DNA from: Cololabis saira
Taxonomy: Eukaryota; Chordata; Actinopteri; Beloniformes; Belonidae
NCBI RefSeq assembly: GCF_033807715.1
Contig: NC_084590.1
Coordinates: forward strand, 1,460,501-1,524,500
Direction: 5' to 3'
Length of the DNA stretch: 64,000 bases
Both the position numbers and the translations under genes were made by a program. The notes below the pieces were generated by a model. That model did no database searches. It had not been told where the DNA came from and saw only the letters and a list, made by a program, of their open reading frames with translations. Positions 46,431 through 57,985 of the stretch are shown here, piece after piece. Every line of letters starts with the position of its first letter. Position 1 is the first letter of the stretch.

Positions 46431-47132
46431 GCCTATGACTGCAGAACAGTATATGATACAAATGCAGCACTAAACTGTCACAATAGCAAAGCAATGCATA
46501 ATATTCATACTGTTTTGGTTTTCCATCACAGACAGAGCAGGCGCTATATTTCACTTGAAGGCACCTTTTTAAGAAAAATTGTGGATGTTAGTGCATTTTA
46601 GTAGATTTTGGAGATTGTTTCTTTGTGTGACAACAGCTCAAACACAAAATGTGGAATGACTCATAAAAAGGTGTTGAATGAATTAAATGCCTTACTCTGT
46701 CTAATCCAGTATCTTCCAGCTTCAGAAACATACACCTCATCTTCTGGCTAGGCTGTGGTTTAGTGAGAAAATCTTCAGCTTTTAAATATCAGCATGACTG
46801 CAAGTTTCCTCCAAATACAAACACACTCAGACGGGCTCATAAAACTGGACATTTTAATCTAAGCATCTCCACACACAGTTTATCATCCAAGCCACACCCT
46901 GAGACAAAAACCAAGGCTCTTTTATTTATAAATCTAACTTTTTCTTGTTTGTTTTGGCAGCATCTGTACAATATGTGGCTGAAAGTCATTTGCTACTTTG
47001 TCTTTAATGAATATACTAACACTATAGAAGCAAGATGCTGGCAAATAATCTCACTCACATCCATACAGAGACAATGGAAGCGTTATGAAAGACAACGGGA
47101 GAGTGTGTCCACCAAAGAGTTGACGTGTTTAC

Positions 47133-47257
47133 CTGAAATTGGGGGCGGAGGCCCATTCCAGGGCCAGGCAGGCCAGATCCACAGCAGCGTACACCAGGAG
47201 GAAGAAAATGGTCACAATGCTGGCAATGGTGTTGAGCTTTCCTGAAAACAGCACCAG
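47133..47257 (-). CDS. slc12a9: slc12a9 coding exon a (membrane segment)
   Basis: A 125-bp exon encoding [20 protein letters not shown] and [20 protein letters not shown], the conserved transmembrane segment and following loop of the SLC12A9 membrane domain (Nxx[22 protein letters not shown]). The acceptor is TTTCTTTCCTTCCAG (AG at 47259-47258) and the donor TTCAG|GTAAAC (GT at 47132-47131). It starts in phase 0 and ends in phase 2, matching exon b. Earlier exons are not found up to 64000, so either the next intron exceeds 16 kb or they lie outside. A 160-codon frame on the plus strand over this exon is a shadow. Confidence 0.94.
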
Positions 47258-47842
47258 CTGGAAGGAAAGAAAAGATAAAACAAAGGAATAGAGAGAGAAA
47301 AGAGATTAAGGATTAATAATTAAAGCACAAACAATGGTACACTTTAATTACCTTTTCTGCTATATACCCACACATTGCCTGTTAACGTGGAGCGGGGTGA
47401 AAACTAAATAATTACGTTTCTAATTTCAAAGCAGGTTTATCACCTTGCTTACCGCTGCCAGAATATCAAATACAATGCTTTATCACTTTATCCTAGTCAG
47501 AAGGGTGAAAAATATATGAAAACAACATTTTTACAGTTTTTAAATGAAAAGTAACATGTTTCTTTGGGGTTTTCAAACATTGGCACCTGCTAAAACAAAC
47601 CAATTAAATCCTTACGTCCAGTTACATCCAGTAACTATTACCCTAGAAACTAGTACATAGTTAGTCTGCGTGTTGTGTTCCTATCATTGCCTCCTGCAGA
47701 GATAGCCAATGAAAAGCTTGTGCCATTGATGAATCATTTAATGCTGCATAGAGTGCAGACTAATAGATGTTAGTTTGATTTTTGTGCGTGTGTTTTTGCT
47801 TTTTCGTCCGGTGTAAAGAGGCCGCTAGACTCTCAGGTTTCC

Positions 47843-48375
47843 ATGTCGGAATATTTTAAAGCATTACCAGAAAACTTACAATACATGTTTACTTTCAGTT
47901 CAAATAATGAAGATAGTTGTAGAAAATTTTATTTTAAACATCTATTTGCCCGAACAACTTTAAAGCAGATGAGCGTTTCTATTGTTGGAATTAAGTTATG
48001 GAATTTATTACATTATGATTTAAAGGGCTGTTTAAACATATTTCAGTTTAAAAATAAATTTTAAGAGAAAAAAATAGCAATGTATGGATGAAATAGTTTA
48101 AATTTATAATATATGCGTATGGAGACAGACCATCTATCTTTGATTTTTTTGTTTTTCTTTCTTTGTGATATTAACTAAGTAATTGTGCAGACCATCTGTT
48201 ATTATTGTTTAATTTAGTTTTGAGGGAGGGGCAGGTAGAATAAGATTTTCATCTTCCTGCTCCTTTCTGGTTATGGAATATGCTTTTGATTGTGTTGTCA
48301 TTTTAGTTGTTTGTTTTTTTTGTTTGCATATTTCCATGATCGGAATAAATAAAAATGAAATGAAATTTTTTTAGT
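47843..48375 (+). pseudogene. LINE reverse-transcriptase end with TGAAA tail
   Basis: A short frame gives RKFYFKHLFARTTLKQMSVS and GIKLWNLLHYDLKGCLNIFQ, the end of a LINE reverse transcriptase (R.T......GIKLWN.L...LK motif). A stop near 48062 is followed by a 300-bp AT-rich 3' UTR ending CATGATCGGAATAAATAA and AAATGAAATGAAAT. Severely 5' truncated. Confidence 0.65.
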
Positions 48376-48459
48376 TTTAAAACTAATCTAAACTGGGACC
48401 CTCATCATAAAACAAATGTATTTAGGGTCAAAACAATGTTAATACTTATATATAATTCA

Positions 48460-48560
48460 GGGGCACGGTGGCAGCTGGTAGTGCAGCCGTCTCACAGCAA
48501 GAAGGTCCTGGGTTCAACTCCTGCTGGGGACACTGTTTACCCGAGAACGGACTCACCTGG
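48460..48560 (+). mobile_element. tRNA-derived SINE fragment
   Basis: GGGCACGGTGGCAGCTGGTA resembles a pol III A box region and GGGTTCAACTCC a B box, about 45 bases apart. The block is a common fish SINE head. No tail is left; a TTAA-target element follows within 20 bp. Confidence 0.55.
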
Positions 48561-48573
48561 GACCTTAATACTT

Positions 48574-48870
48574 AAAGGAGCCCTATTATGGCATCTAATC
48601 CCTGTTTTAAACAGACAAACCTTGAATGTCTTAAAAATAAGCTTTTGATTGTTTTTGCTAAATAAATTAGAAATTCAGCCTCTGAGCCATGTCTTTATCT
48701 TCCCATTCTCTAACCTCATTATTTATGCAGGATTCTGAGTGGGCGGGGCTATGATAATGAGGCTCTGTGCTGATTGGCTGCCTGAATGACGCGTAGAAAA
48801 TGGCGGAAGCTCCGGCCGGCAGAGTTGTTGTTGTTGTTCCGGCCAGAGTTAGTTGTGTAATAGGTCTCCT
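48574..48870. mobile_element. TTAA-target DNA element, second copy
   Basis: Matches the element at 18411-18914 from GGAGCCCTATTATGGCATCT through GAGTGGGCGGGGCTATGATA and GCTGATTGGCTGCCTGAATG. It is shorter because the central part is lost, but both ends remain (…AATAGGTCTCCTTTA). It has an internal GTT trinucleotide run. Confidence 0.75.
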
Positions 48871-49997
48871 TTATATGAACACATATTAATGATTGAAAGG
48901 AGACACAAATAATAAGTGAATGCTGTTGATTGATGATTCATCAGCCCATCAGCCCCACCCTCTTCCCACCAAATTGTCCAGGTAAAGGGCGTCATTAGTT
49001 GTGCAGAATACTCAGGATACTCAGTTTTCTTCATCATCATCAAGCTGCTTTCTTCATGTTTTTTTGACTGGCAGATGTTGATTTCACAGCGAGACAACTT
49101 CTACACAAACACGGAGCAGCATCCTCCAATGACGTGATTTACACTTGGACTCTGAGAAACATCACCAGGGTGAGAGCATATCCTGGTCTCAAGGACATTT
49201 TGTTGGAATTTAGGGAGAAAAAGAAAGAAGCAAATAGTGGTTCGACCAATTTTGTGACCACGAAACAGAAGTAAAACAGAAAAGGAGACAAAGGAGAAAT
49301 GTCTAATGATAGGCAACTGAAATTAATGATGTCACACTGACAACCGGTCACACCACGAGGCAACAATGCCACGTTGACACATGAACTGTGGAGAAATGAG
49401 GATGGAGAAGGAAGATGAGAGAGGGGAGGGAAAGACAAATGGGAAAGAGGAAGTGGGTAGGAGAGCATCTCTGACCTGCAGCCGTCAGCGTTAGTGGAGT
49501 CTCTCCAGCGTTCTCCTGGGAGCACAGCTCTACCAAAGCATTAATTAGCCATTAACTCAGACCCGGGCCACCACGGACGACTGCTGGGACAGCGCAGCAT
49601 TGGTGTGTGCAAGTGACGTGCACTAACGTGCACATACAGGATCTCTCCTGGGGATGGTTTTTGTGTGGCGGTCTAAAAAGACTATTTACTGGAAAGTAGT
49701 TTGCATTTAGTGCCATGCATTTCAGTGAAATGTGTATGCACAATGACACTTTTAGTGAATTACAAAATGGAGTGCAAATAGTTAAGTCATTCTTTGGACC
49801 ACAAAGCATATGGTTTTCCAGAAATGTTTATAAGTCAATGGTGCAATTCTTGGTGAAATGTGTATAAATAGTGTTGCTAATGAAGCAAAAATGCTTCAAA
49901 TTGTTCCCCCAGTGTTAATATCAGGAAACAGAAGTTCAGAGCCACATAGAATTTTATATTGCCGTAATGTTTGCAACTATTTATTTTTATGGTTATT

Positions 49998-50934
49998 TTG
50001 GGGGGCTAGCCCCCAGCTCAGTCGCCATGTGTTGGGGTTTACCCCGGTGAACGAGAGGGTCGCTTCCCTGCGCCTTCGGGTCGGGAAAAGGTCTCTCACT
50101 GTTGTTTGTGCCTACGGGCCGAACAGCAGTGCAGAGTACCCTACCTTCTTGGGGTCCCTGGGAGGAGTACTGGATAGTGCTCCAACTGGGGACTCCATTG
50201 TTCTACTGGGGGACTTCAACGCTCACGAGAACGGCCTCCCCGATCTGAACCCGAGCGGTGTTTTGTTGTTGGACTTCTGTGCTAGTCACAGTTTGTCCAT
50301 AACGAACACCATGTTCAAACATAAGAGTGTCCATCAGTGCACGTGGCACCAGAACACCCTAGGCCGGAGGTCAATGATCGACTTTGTTGTCGTTTCATCT
50401 GACCTTCGGCCGCATGTCTTGGACACTCGGGTGAAGAGAGGGGCTGAGCTGTCAACTGATCACCACCTGGTGGTGAGTTGGATGCGCTGGCGGAGGAGGA
50501 GGTTGGACAGACCGGGCAGACCCAAAGGGATTGTGAGGGTCTGTTGGGAACGTCTGGCTGAGCCCTCTGTCAGGGACATCTTCAACTCCCACCACCGGGA
50601 GAGCTTCTCTCAGATCCCGGGGGAGGCGGGGGACATCGAGTCTGAGTGGACCATGTTCTCTGCCTCCATTGTCGACGCGGCGGCTCAAAGTTGTGGACGC
50701 AAGGTCTCCGGTGCCTGTCGTGGCGGCAATCCTAGAACCCGGTGGTGGACACCGGAAGTACGGGATGCCGTCAGACTGAAGAAGGAGTCCTACCGGGCTA
50801 TGTTAGCCTTTGGGACTCCTGACGCAGTAGATATGTACCAGCAGGCCAAGCGAGCCGCGGCTCGGGCAGTCCTAGAGGCAAAAACCCGGGTCTGGGAGGA
50901 GTTCGGGGAGGCCATGGAGGAAGACTTTCAGTAA
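49998..50934 (+). pseudogene. LINE apurinic-type endonuclease domain, internal deletion
   Basis: A long frame carrying an APE-like endonuclease of a non-LTR retrotransposon, which would nick target DNA. Motifs: [65 protein letters not shown] and [10 protein letters not shown] with the catalytic-type D and H residues. The frame goes on to [20 protein letters not shown] and ends MEEDFQ at 50934 before any reverse transcriptase. After GDFNAH it jumps directly to [11 protein letters not shown]; about a dozen residues usual in related fish LINEs seem missing there. The N-terminal part of the domain is also absent; the frame's apparent start at 49858 lies in unrelated sequence. A dead fragment. Confidence 0.85.
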
Positions 50935-51097
50935 TGAAAGCTAGGGAAGGCTAAGCCTCCCCAAATATAATGCCAGGTATTTTGCAAAAATGATATATGT
51001 GCGCAACATTAATAAAAAGCTGCAATATTGAATGTGTGTTGTTGCTTCAGCTCCCCTAGTGACAATGCGCTGATAATTCAGCAAGGCTTTGGTTAAA

Positions 51098-51952
51098 ATG
51101 CACCGATTGTTCGGTAACCGAAATTGTTCAGCCGAAAATGGCAAAAAAAAACACTTTCGGTGTTCGGTGGAATAAGTGGGAAAAAAAACGAACAATTAAT
51201 AACAGCGTTGTAATATAAGGAAATAGACTGGCCGCTCCGTAACTGTTGCGCACCACATAAATCGTTGGCCAACCAAAAACTAACCACATAAGAATTTTAC
51301 CTAACATTCACCAGCAGGTGGAACCAAAACAACATAAATCAATGTATTACAGGTGCGTTTAGACGAGGAAATCAAACGTGGAAGAGCGTGGAGTGAAGTG
51401 GTGCGGTGCAAACATGTCAGCAGTGTGGAAGTATTTTAGAGTGGCAAAGAATAATACAAGAATGGCTGTTTGCAATGAATGTTCTGCTCAAATATCTAGA
51501 GGGGGCACATCTGCAAAGTCTTTCAGCTGCAAGTTTGATTTATCATTTGAAATGATAAAAAACCCTGAGCGCTTTAATGCATTTTTATTGTTTTAAGGCC
51601 TATGTTACAATGTTCAGTCAGTTAAGCCTAACGTAAGCTCAAAGATGGCCAAAAAATGTATTTTGCTAATTTATTTATTTTAAGTTATTGTTCTTTGCTG
51701 GTATAATGTCTGCTGGAATATTTAAGAAATGCTGGGAAATTAAAAAATGTTCAGTTTTTTATGTTCAACAAATGTTTTCTAAGATTTTTTTCTTTTAAAA
51801 GCATGCCTAAATCAAATTTATTTGATTCATGCAATGGTGAAAAAATTGGCAAAATAAATGAAAAACTGCAAAGAACCATGTTCGGTATTGTTCGGTATTC
51901 GGCCAAGTGTTTTCGGTTTCGGCCACAAATTTTCATTTCAGTGCATCACTAA
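51098..51952. mobile_element. hAT-type relic with TGCACCGA ends
   Basis: Left end ATGCACCGATTGTTCGGTAA and right end TTTCATTTCAGTGCATCACTA, with several GTTCGG/CCGAA words inside both ends. It contains the BED finger remnant at 51378-51596. The catalytic region is missing. Confidence 0.6.
51378..51596 (+). pseudogene. BED zinc-finger start of a hAT transposase, frameshifted
   Basis: The frame reads MSAVWKYFRVAKNNTRMAVC and NECSAQISRGGTSAKSFS. V.KYF....N...C..C is the first half of a BED-type DNA-binding finger, and TSAKSF precedes the usual His pair. After SFS the frame shifts; the His-containing part (SLIYHLK) is readable only in another frame and is followed by stops. No hAT catalytic domain follows. 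It is a relic within the element 51098-51952. Confidence 0.65.
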
Positions 51953-51959
51953 AAAAAAC

Positions 51960-54505
51960 ATCAACAAATGACACGAGTAACTTCCAGTTACTTCCAAGAT
52001 GAACGAGAGTCTTTGGTTTGGAGTGACAGATAAGTGGAGTTACTTTTAAGTGTGACTTTAGAATATAAAACAGGTAAAATACAAGAAAATATTGACGGTT
52101 ACAAAAAAATTGTGAACACAGGTGTCACTCATGACGCTGGTGACGTTTCTGTCTCATAATGTGACGTTCTGAAGCCTAAATGTCCGTTTCTCTCCGTTTA
52201 CAAGTAAACGTGAAGACAGAGTTTTTGAAAATCTCCACGTTGGCCGGAGTTTTCAGAAATGATGGTTTTTGGAGACTTTGAGCTTCGTTTTCGTGTAAAC
52301 GAACGACCAAAACGCATGAAAACACCACCGTTGTTGCTCCGTGGAAACGGGGCCAGAGACGAGGCCAGTCCAACCACATTCACAGGTGGCCTGGACCAAA
52401 TCTGCCCATAATTCTTTTAGCAGTGTAAATGCAACCTACATAACTGATGCCTTCTGTCTAGGTGGAAAGATACAACCTTTTATGTAACAAGAGCATCATA
52501 TTAAAGTGTGCAACATCAAGTGGGAGCCGTAACAAGCAACAACATCAACACACCTCCACAATTTCATGGACGTGTCTATTTTGTTTTGATTTCCCTGCTT
52601 TCTTCTGACATTTCACATTTCCATTTTGATCTGCTGATGCTTTTAGTCATCTTCCATGCTTTTGGAGGTTTTCACACTCCCATTATAGCTGGATATTTCA
52701 ATCAAATAACATAAATAAAACTGAGTTTAACAAAAAAAAAAATAGAATGACATACAAGAAGGGTATTGTTCTTTTTCCTGGCAAGTAGGTGATGCATTGG
52801 TGCCACCTGCAGGTTAAAAACAATGGATTGGGTCTTTGCAGGCCGAAATCATGAATATTTGGATTTGCATAAAGGGGAAGGTAGTGAGATATGATCACAG
52901 TTTGACAGTTGAGACCGAAAGGAAGACGAATGCCGATGCCAGGTATGATCAGACATGCTTAGATCTGCCCACTTGGACTGATTTTAATAGCAGCTATAAA
53001 CCAAGCCCGTAGTAGTTTCACAAACTACCAGGGATAGCTGGGATTTAACAGTAAATGGTTGGCACTGCTCATTAAGATTCTAGCCAGACATGACTCTTCC
53101 CCTATCCTGCTGGTAGATAAACTACACAGGACTACGCAGTGGCCACGAGTTAAAACGTTTAAGAATAAAATGATTCAAAGCTGGAAGACGACTTAAATAG
53201 TTGTTGCTGTGAAATCCCAAAACTATATTAAGGTACAAAAACGTGTTTCCCACAGCTGTCTCTGTCGTGCTGAACTCTGCGCATTTAGAGTGATTTCAAA
53301 ATAAGTTTTCAAAACAAGAGTCCTGGTCGGACGGTTGCACCACATGACATTTTGACGCTTAAAACAACAACCAAATCCCAAATAACTAGTATTTTTTGTA
53401 AAATTCAAGTGAGTCCATATGTGGGACAGGTAGGTCATATATATGGTATTTTTATATCCATTTAAACCTTTTTTGAATTGAAAAAAATAATCAGTTTTTC
53501 AGAAAATATAGGCGTCACTTCATTGACCCATATACTGAAAATCTAATCTGTGTAAATCATATAATCACATCTCATCCGTTCGTGATATATATTCATCCGT
53601 ATCTGACCTGCACCTTGTAGCAATAGCTACTTCGTGTGTGTGTATATATAAATAATCTAAAAACAACATTTGTTCACTTGAACCAATGGTAGGATTTGGC
53701 TCATAACTCCATGTTTCTCACTGTGTTTGTGCCACAACAAGAAAGAAAGTAGTAATTATACTATATTGTGACTTTGGAGAGCAGGATTGAATTAAATGCA
53801 GATGAGAGCACAGAAATAAGAAAGTTATTACCTAAATTGTTTCACTTAGTCACATATAAGTACTAAACTCTCTGCCAATCACGACAAATGGTGTTAAATT
53901 CTTCAGTGTTCTTGTGAAAACAAGTAGTATTGAGCAGAGAGTAAAGCAGCATATGACTGAAAGCACCTCAAAACTTGAGGCTATAAAATATTTGAAGTTC
54001 CATTTCTAGATAAAAATGAGTCACTGCCTCTTGTGACACGATTGAAACATCTGATTAAGAAAAGCACCTGAGTGTCTTCTTGTGGAGCTGTTATGAACTA
54101 GTCCATCTAGGAGATTACGCTCTTAAAGAAGTCTGGGAATGAATCAGCATCTCCCCGGGAAAGGGAGGAAGGTGAATCCAGTAAAGGATAGAGAGACGCA
54201 GTCCTGTTCTCACTACCCTGCCATCAGTACTCCAGTTGGAAAAAACAATCAGGGGGGATGGTGGACTTTATTATATGGGGACAGATAATTTGTGCTGATT
54301 ACAAATAATATAATATATTACAAATAATAGCAGTGACCAAAACACCTGCAGAAATACTGCAGGAATGACATAGCAGCAGTTAAATGCAGCCTTCTGTAAG
54401 CTTTAAATATCCACTGGGCTTACATCAAATACATCAAAACACAACAATAAAAAACACTTTTCTGAACTTATCAATATGACTCTGTCCTTCACAGGATAAG
54501 TAAAA
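51960..54505. other. No recognised gene
   Basis: Around 52170-52380 there is a CpG-containing segment with GTTTACAAGTAAACG and TTCGTGTAAACG words, possibly another MITE. The rest appears to be ordinary intergenic or intron sequence; if slc12a9 extends past 64000, it is intron. Confidence 0.4.
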
Positions 54506-54655
54506 TGAATCACTGCAAAAACTCACAATCTTAACAAGAATATTTGTCTTATTAGGGCCCGAGCACCTTCAGTGCGAAGGCCCTATTGTATCTGTAGGAA
54601 TTTTTTTTTTCTTTTTTCTTTTTTCTTTCGTTCTTCTGACGAAAGGAGGGCCTTT

Positions 54656-56800
54656 TTGCCCCCCTAAACGTGCCCAAAAGTCACCAAATTTTGCATGCAA
54701 TTCAGGCCTGGCGAAAAATTTGATATTTAATGGTTTACATTAATGGGCGTGGCAAAATGGCTCAACAGCGCCCCCTTGAAAACTTTGTGCCTCAAGCCCA
54801 ACGATACGGTTTGACGTACATGCACGAAAATCGGTACACACCTGTATCATGGCACAACTGAAAGAAAAGTCTCTTGGCGTCATGCCCTAAACCGAACAGG
54901 AAGTCGGCCATTTTGAATTAGTCGTGTCATTTTGGCGAAATTTATGCCATTCCTTCGAAAGTTAATTCAGCCCGAACCGTAACGTGCACCCAGGTGTGTT
55001 ATACATCAAAATGTACGTCTCCATCCTGCGACAACACGCATTACTTTTCTCTTTCAAAAGCGTTACCGTGGCGGCGCTAGACGCCAAAAAGTGCACCCAC
55101 CCTTCATCTGATTGGTTCGACAGAAAAAACTTTGTGCCTCAAGCCCCATAATACGGTTTGACGTACATGAACGAAAATCGGTACACACCTGTATCATGTC
55201 GCAACTAAAAGAAAAGTCTCTTGCGCCATGGCCGAAACCTAACAGGAAGTTGGCCATTTTGAACATTCTGAATTAATCGCGTAATTTTGGAGCAATATAT
55301 GCCATTCCTTCGAGAATTAATTCAGCCCGAACCGTATCGTGAACCCAGATGTGTTATACATCAAAATGTGCGTCTCCATCCTGCGACTCCACGCATTACT
55401 TTTCTCTTTCAAAAGTGTTACCGTGGCGACGCTAGACGCCAACAAGCGCACCCCCCCTTCATCTGATTGGTCCATATTTGATAGTTCCCCAAAAGGCACC
55501 AAATTTGGCATGCAAGCCAGGCCTGGCGATAAATTTGATATTTCATGGTTTGCATTAATGGCCGTGGCAAAATGGCTCAACAGCGCCCCCCGGAAAACTT
55601 TGTGCCTCAAGCCCCACAATACGGTTTGACGTACATGCACGAAAATCGCTACACACCTGTATCATGGCATAACTTAAAGAAAAGTCTCTTGGAGCCATGG
55701 CCGAAACCGAACAGGATGTCGGCCATTTTGAATAAATTGTGTCATTTTGGCGAAATTTATGCCATTCCTTCGAAAGTTAATTCAGCCCGAACCGTAACGT
55801 GCCCCCAAGTGTGTTATACATCAAAATGTGCGTCTCCATCCTGCGACAACACGCATTACTTTTCTCTTTCAAAAGCGTTACCGTGGCGGCGCTAGACGCC
55901 AAAAAGCGCGCCCACCCTTCATCTGATTGGTTCGACAGAAAAAACTTTGAGCCTCAAGCCCCATAATACGGTTTGACGTACTTGAACGAAAATCGGTACA
56001 CACCTGTATCATGTCGCAACTAAAAGAAAAGTCTCTTGGCGCCATGGCCGAAACCGAACAGGAAGACGGCCATTTTGAACATTCTGAATTAATTGCGTAA
56101 TTTTGGAGCAATATATGCCATTCCTTCGAGAGTTAATTCAGCCCGAACCGTATCGTGAACCCAGATGTGTTATACATCAAAATGTGCGTCGACATCCTGC
56201 GACTACACGCATTACTTTTCTCTTTCAAAAGTGTTACCGTGGCGACGCTAGACGCCAACAAGCGCACCCCCCCTTCATCTGATTGGTCCATATTTGATAG
56301 TTCCCCAAAAGGCACCAAATTTGGCATGCAAGCCAGGCCTGGCGATAAATTTGATATTTCATGGTTTGCATTAATGGGCGTGGCAAAATGGCTCAACAGC
56401 GCCCCCTTGAAGACTTTGTGCCTCAAGCCCCACAATACGGTTTGACGTACATGCACGAAAATCGCTACACACCTGTATCATGGCACAACTTAAAGAAAAG
56501 TCTCTTGGAGCCATGGCCGAAACCGAACAGGATGTCGGCCATTTTGAATAAATTGTGTCATTTTGGCGAAATTTATGCCATTCCTTCGGCAGTTAATTCA
56601 GCCCGAACCGTAACATGCACCCAGGTGTGTTATACATCAAAATGTGCGTCTACATCCTGCGACTACACGCATTACTTTTCTCTTTCAAAAGTGTTACCGT
56701 GGCGACGCTAGACGCCAAAAGGCGCACCCCCCCTTCATGTGATTGGTCCATATTTGATAGTTCTCCAAAAGTCACCAAATTTTGCATGCAAGCCAGACTT
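54656..56800 (+). repeat. 816-bp higher-order tandem repeat
   Basis: The landmark CAAGCCC...ATACGGTTTGACG occurs near 54793, 55140, 55608, 55953 and 56423, giving alternating spacings of about 346 and 469 bp. Corresponding positions (for example 55339 and 56155, 55545 and 56361) lie 816 apart. Confidence 0.85.
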
Positions 56801-57551
56801 ACTCAGCAAGCCTTACTTAGACTCAACAGCGCCCCCTAGAATACTTTTCTCTGCCATAACTTTTGAATGGTTTGACATAGAGAGTTGTGGGTGGTGTCAT
56901 GGGACTCTGTAATGAGTCCATAAGCTTCGTTGGCCTTAATTAGCCCCGCCCCTTCTTCTGATTGGTTGTCCCTTTTTTCTGCTATAACTTTTGAATGGTT
57001 TGACATAGGAAGTCGTGGGTGGTGTCATGGGACTCTGTAATGAGTCCTTAAGCTTCGTTGGCCTTAATTAGCCCCGCCCCTTCTTCTGATTGGTTGTCCC
57101 GATTTTCTGCTATAACTTTGGAATGGTTTGACATAGAGAGTCGTGGGTGGTGTCATAAAATTCTGTATGGAGTCCTTGACCTTCATTGGCCTGAATTAGC
57201 CCCGCCCCTTCTTCTGATTGGTTGTCCCGATTTTCTGCTATAACATTGGAATGGTTTGACATAGAGAGTCCTGGGTGGTGTCATCAGATTCTTTATGGAG
57301 TCCTTGACCTTCATTGGCCAGAATTAGCCCCGCCTCTTCTTCTGATTGGTTGTCCCTTTTTTCTGCTATAACTTTTTAATGGTTTGACATAGGAAGTCGT
57401 GGGTGGTGTCATGGGACTCTGTAATGAGTTCTTAAACTTCGTTGGCCTTAATAAGCCCCGCCCCTTCTTCTGATTGGTTGTCCCGATTTTCTGCTATAAC
57501 TTTGGAATGGTTTGACATAGAGAGTCCCGCTTCCTGATTCAAACGTCTGCT

Positions 57552-57710
57552 GGCCCCGCCCCCCGACCAATCAGTGGCGAGTAGGGTGATGACGGCCCCG
57601 CCCCCCGACCAATCAGTGGCGAGTAGTGTGATGATGGCCCCGCCCCCCGACCAATCAGTGGCGAGTAGGGTGATGACGGCCCCGCTCCCCGACCAATCAG
57701 CTGCCTGTAA
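57552..57710 (+). repeat. 42-bp tandem repeat with GC box and CCAAT box
   Basis: Nearly four copies of a 42-bp unit with GGCCCCGCCCCCCGACCAAT and CAGTGGCGAGTAGGGTGATG. Each unit carries a GC box (CCCCGCCCC) and an ACCAATCAG motif a few bases apart. Confidence 0.9.
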
Positions 57711-57904
57711 TATGATGACGTCAGAAATAGACCTGTGCTCAGCCCGGTTAGAACCTCGGTAGAATGGTTACAGAAAAAGTAATAAAAATAAGTGTTTTAC
57801 TAATATTTATACCTTACAAATATTTAAAAAATTAGGGAAAAAAAGTTCCAGACATTTTATCGCTATGTTGGTCTCTCCTAACCCAGTAAGTCGAAGCAAA
57901 AGGG

Positions 57905-57985
57905 ATAGCTGAGAAATAGCTCAGCCACAGCATTGCTGTCTTTGGTGCCAGAAGTCGAGAGTTCGAGCCTGGCTGTATGACGAAA
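57905..57985 (+). mobile_element. tRNA-like (SINE-type) segment
   Basis: AATAGCTCAGCCACAGC (57915-57931) resembles a pol III A box and GAGTTCGAGCCTGG (57959-57972) a B box. It could be an old SINE head or a decayed tRNA; no clear anticodon arm can be folded, so I do not call a tRNA gene. Confidence 0.35.

Noticed and set aside
46763..47245. 160-codon plus-strand frame
   Set aside because: Its end is the complement of slc12a9 exon a and the rest has no known motif.
50452..50688. 78-codon minus-strand frame rich in Arg and Pro
   Set aside because: Complement of the GC-rich LINE endonuclease frame.
55317..56711. Repeated ~100-codon frames (for example MNPDVLYIKMCVSILRL and MVCINGRGKMAQQRP types) seen in every GGGCCC copy
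   Set aside because: They occur on both strands of the same repeat blocks, vary by frameshift between copies and have no protein-like conservation.
57905..57985. Functional tRNA gene
   Set aside because: A-box and B-box-like words are present but I could not form a credible anticodon arm and acceptor stem.
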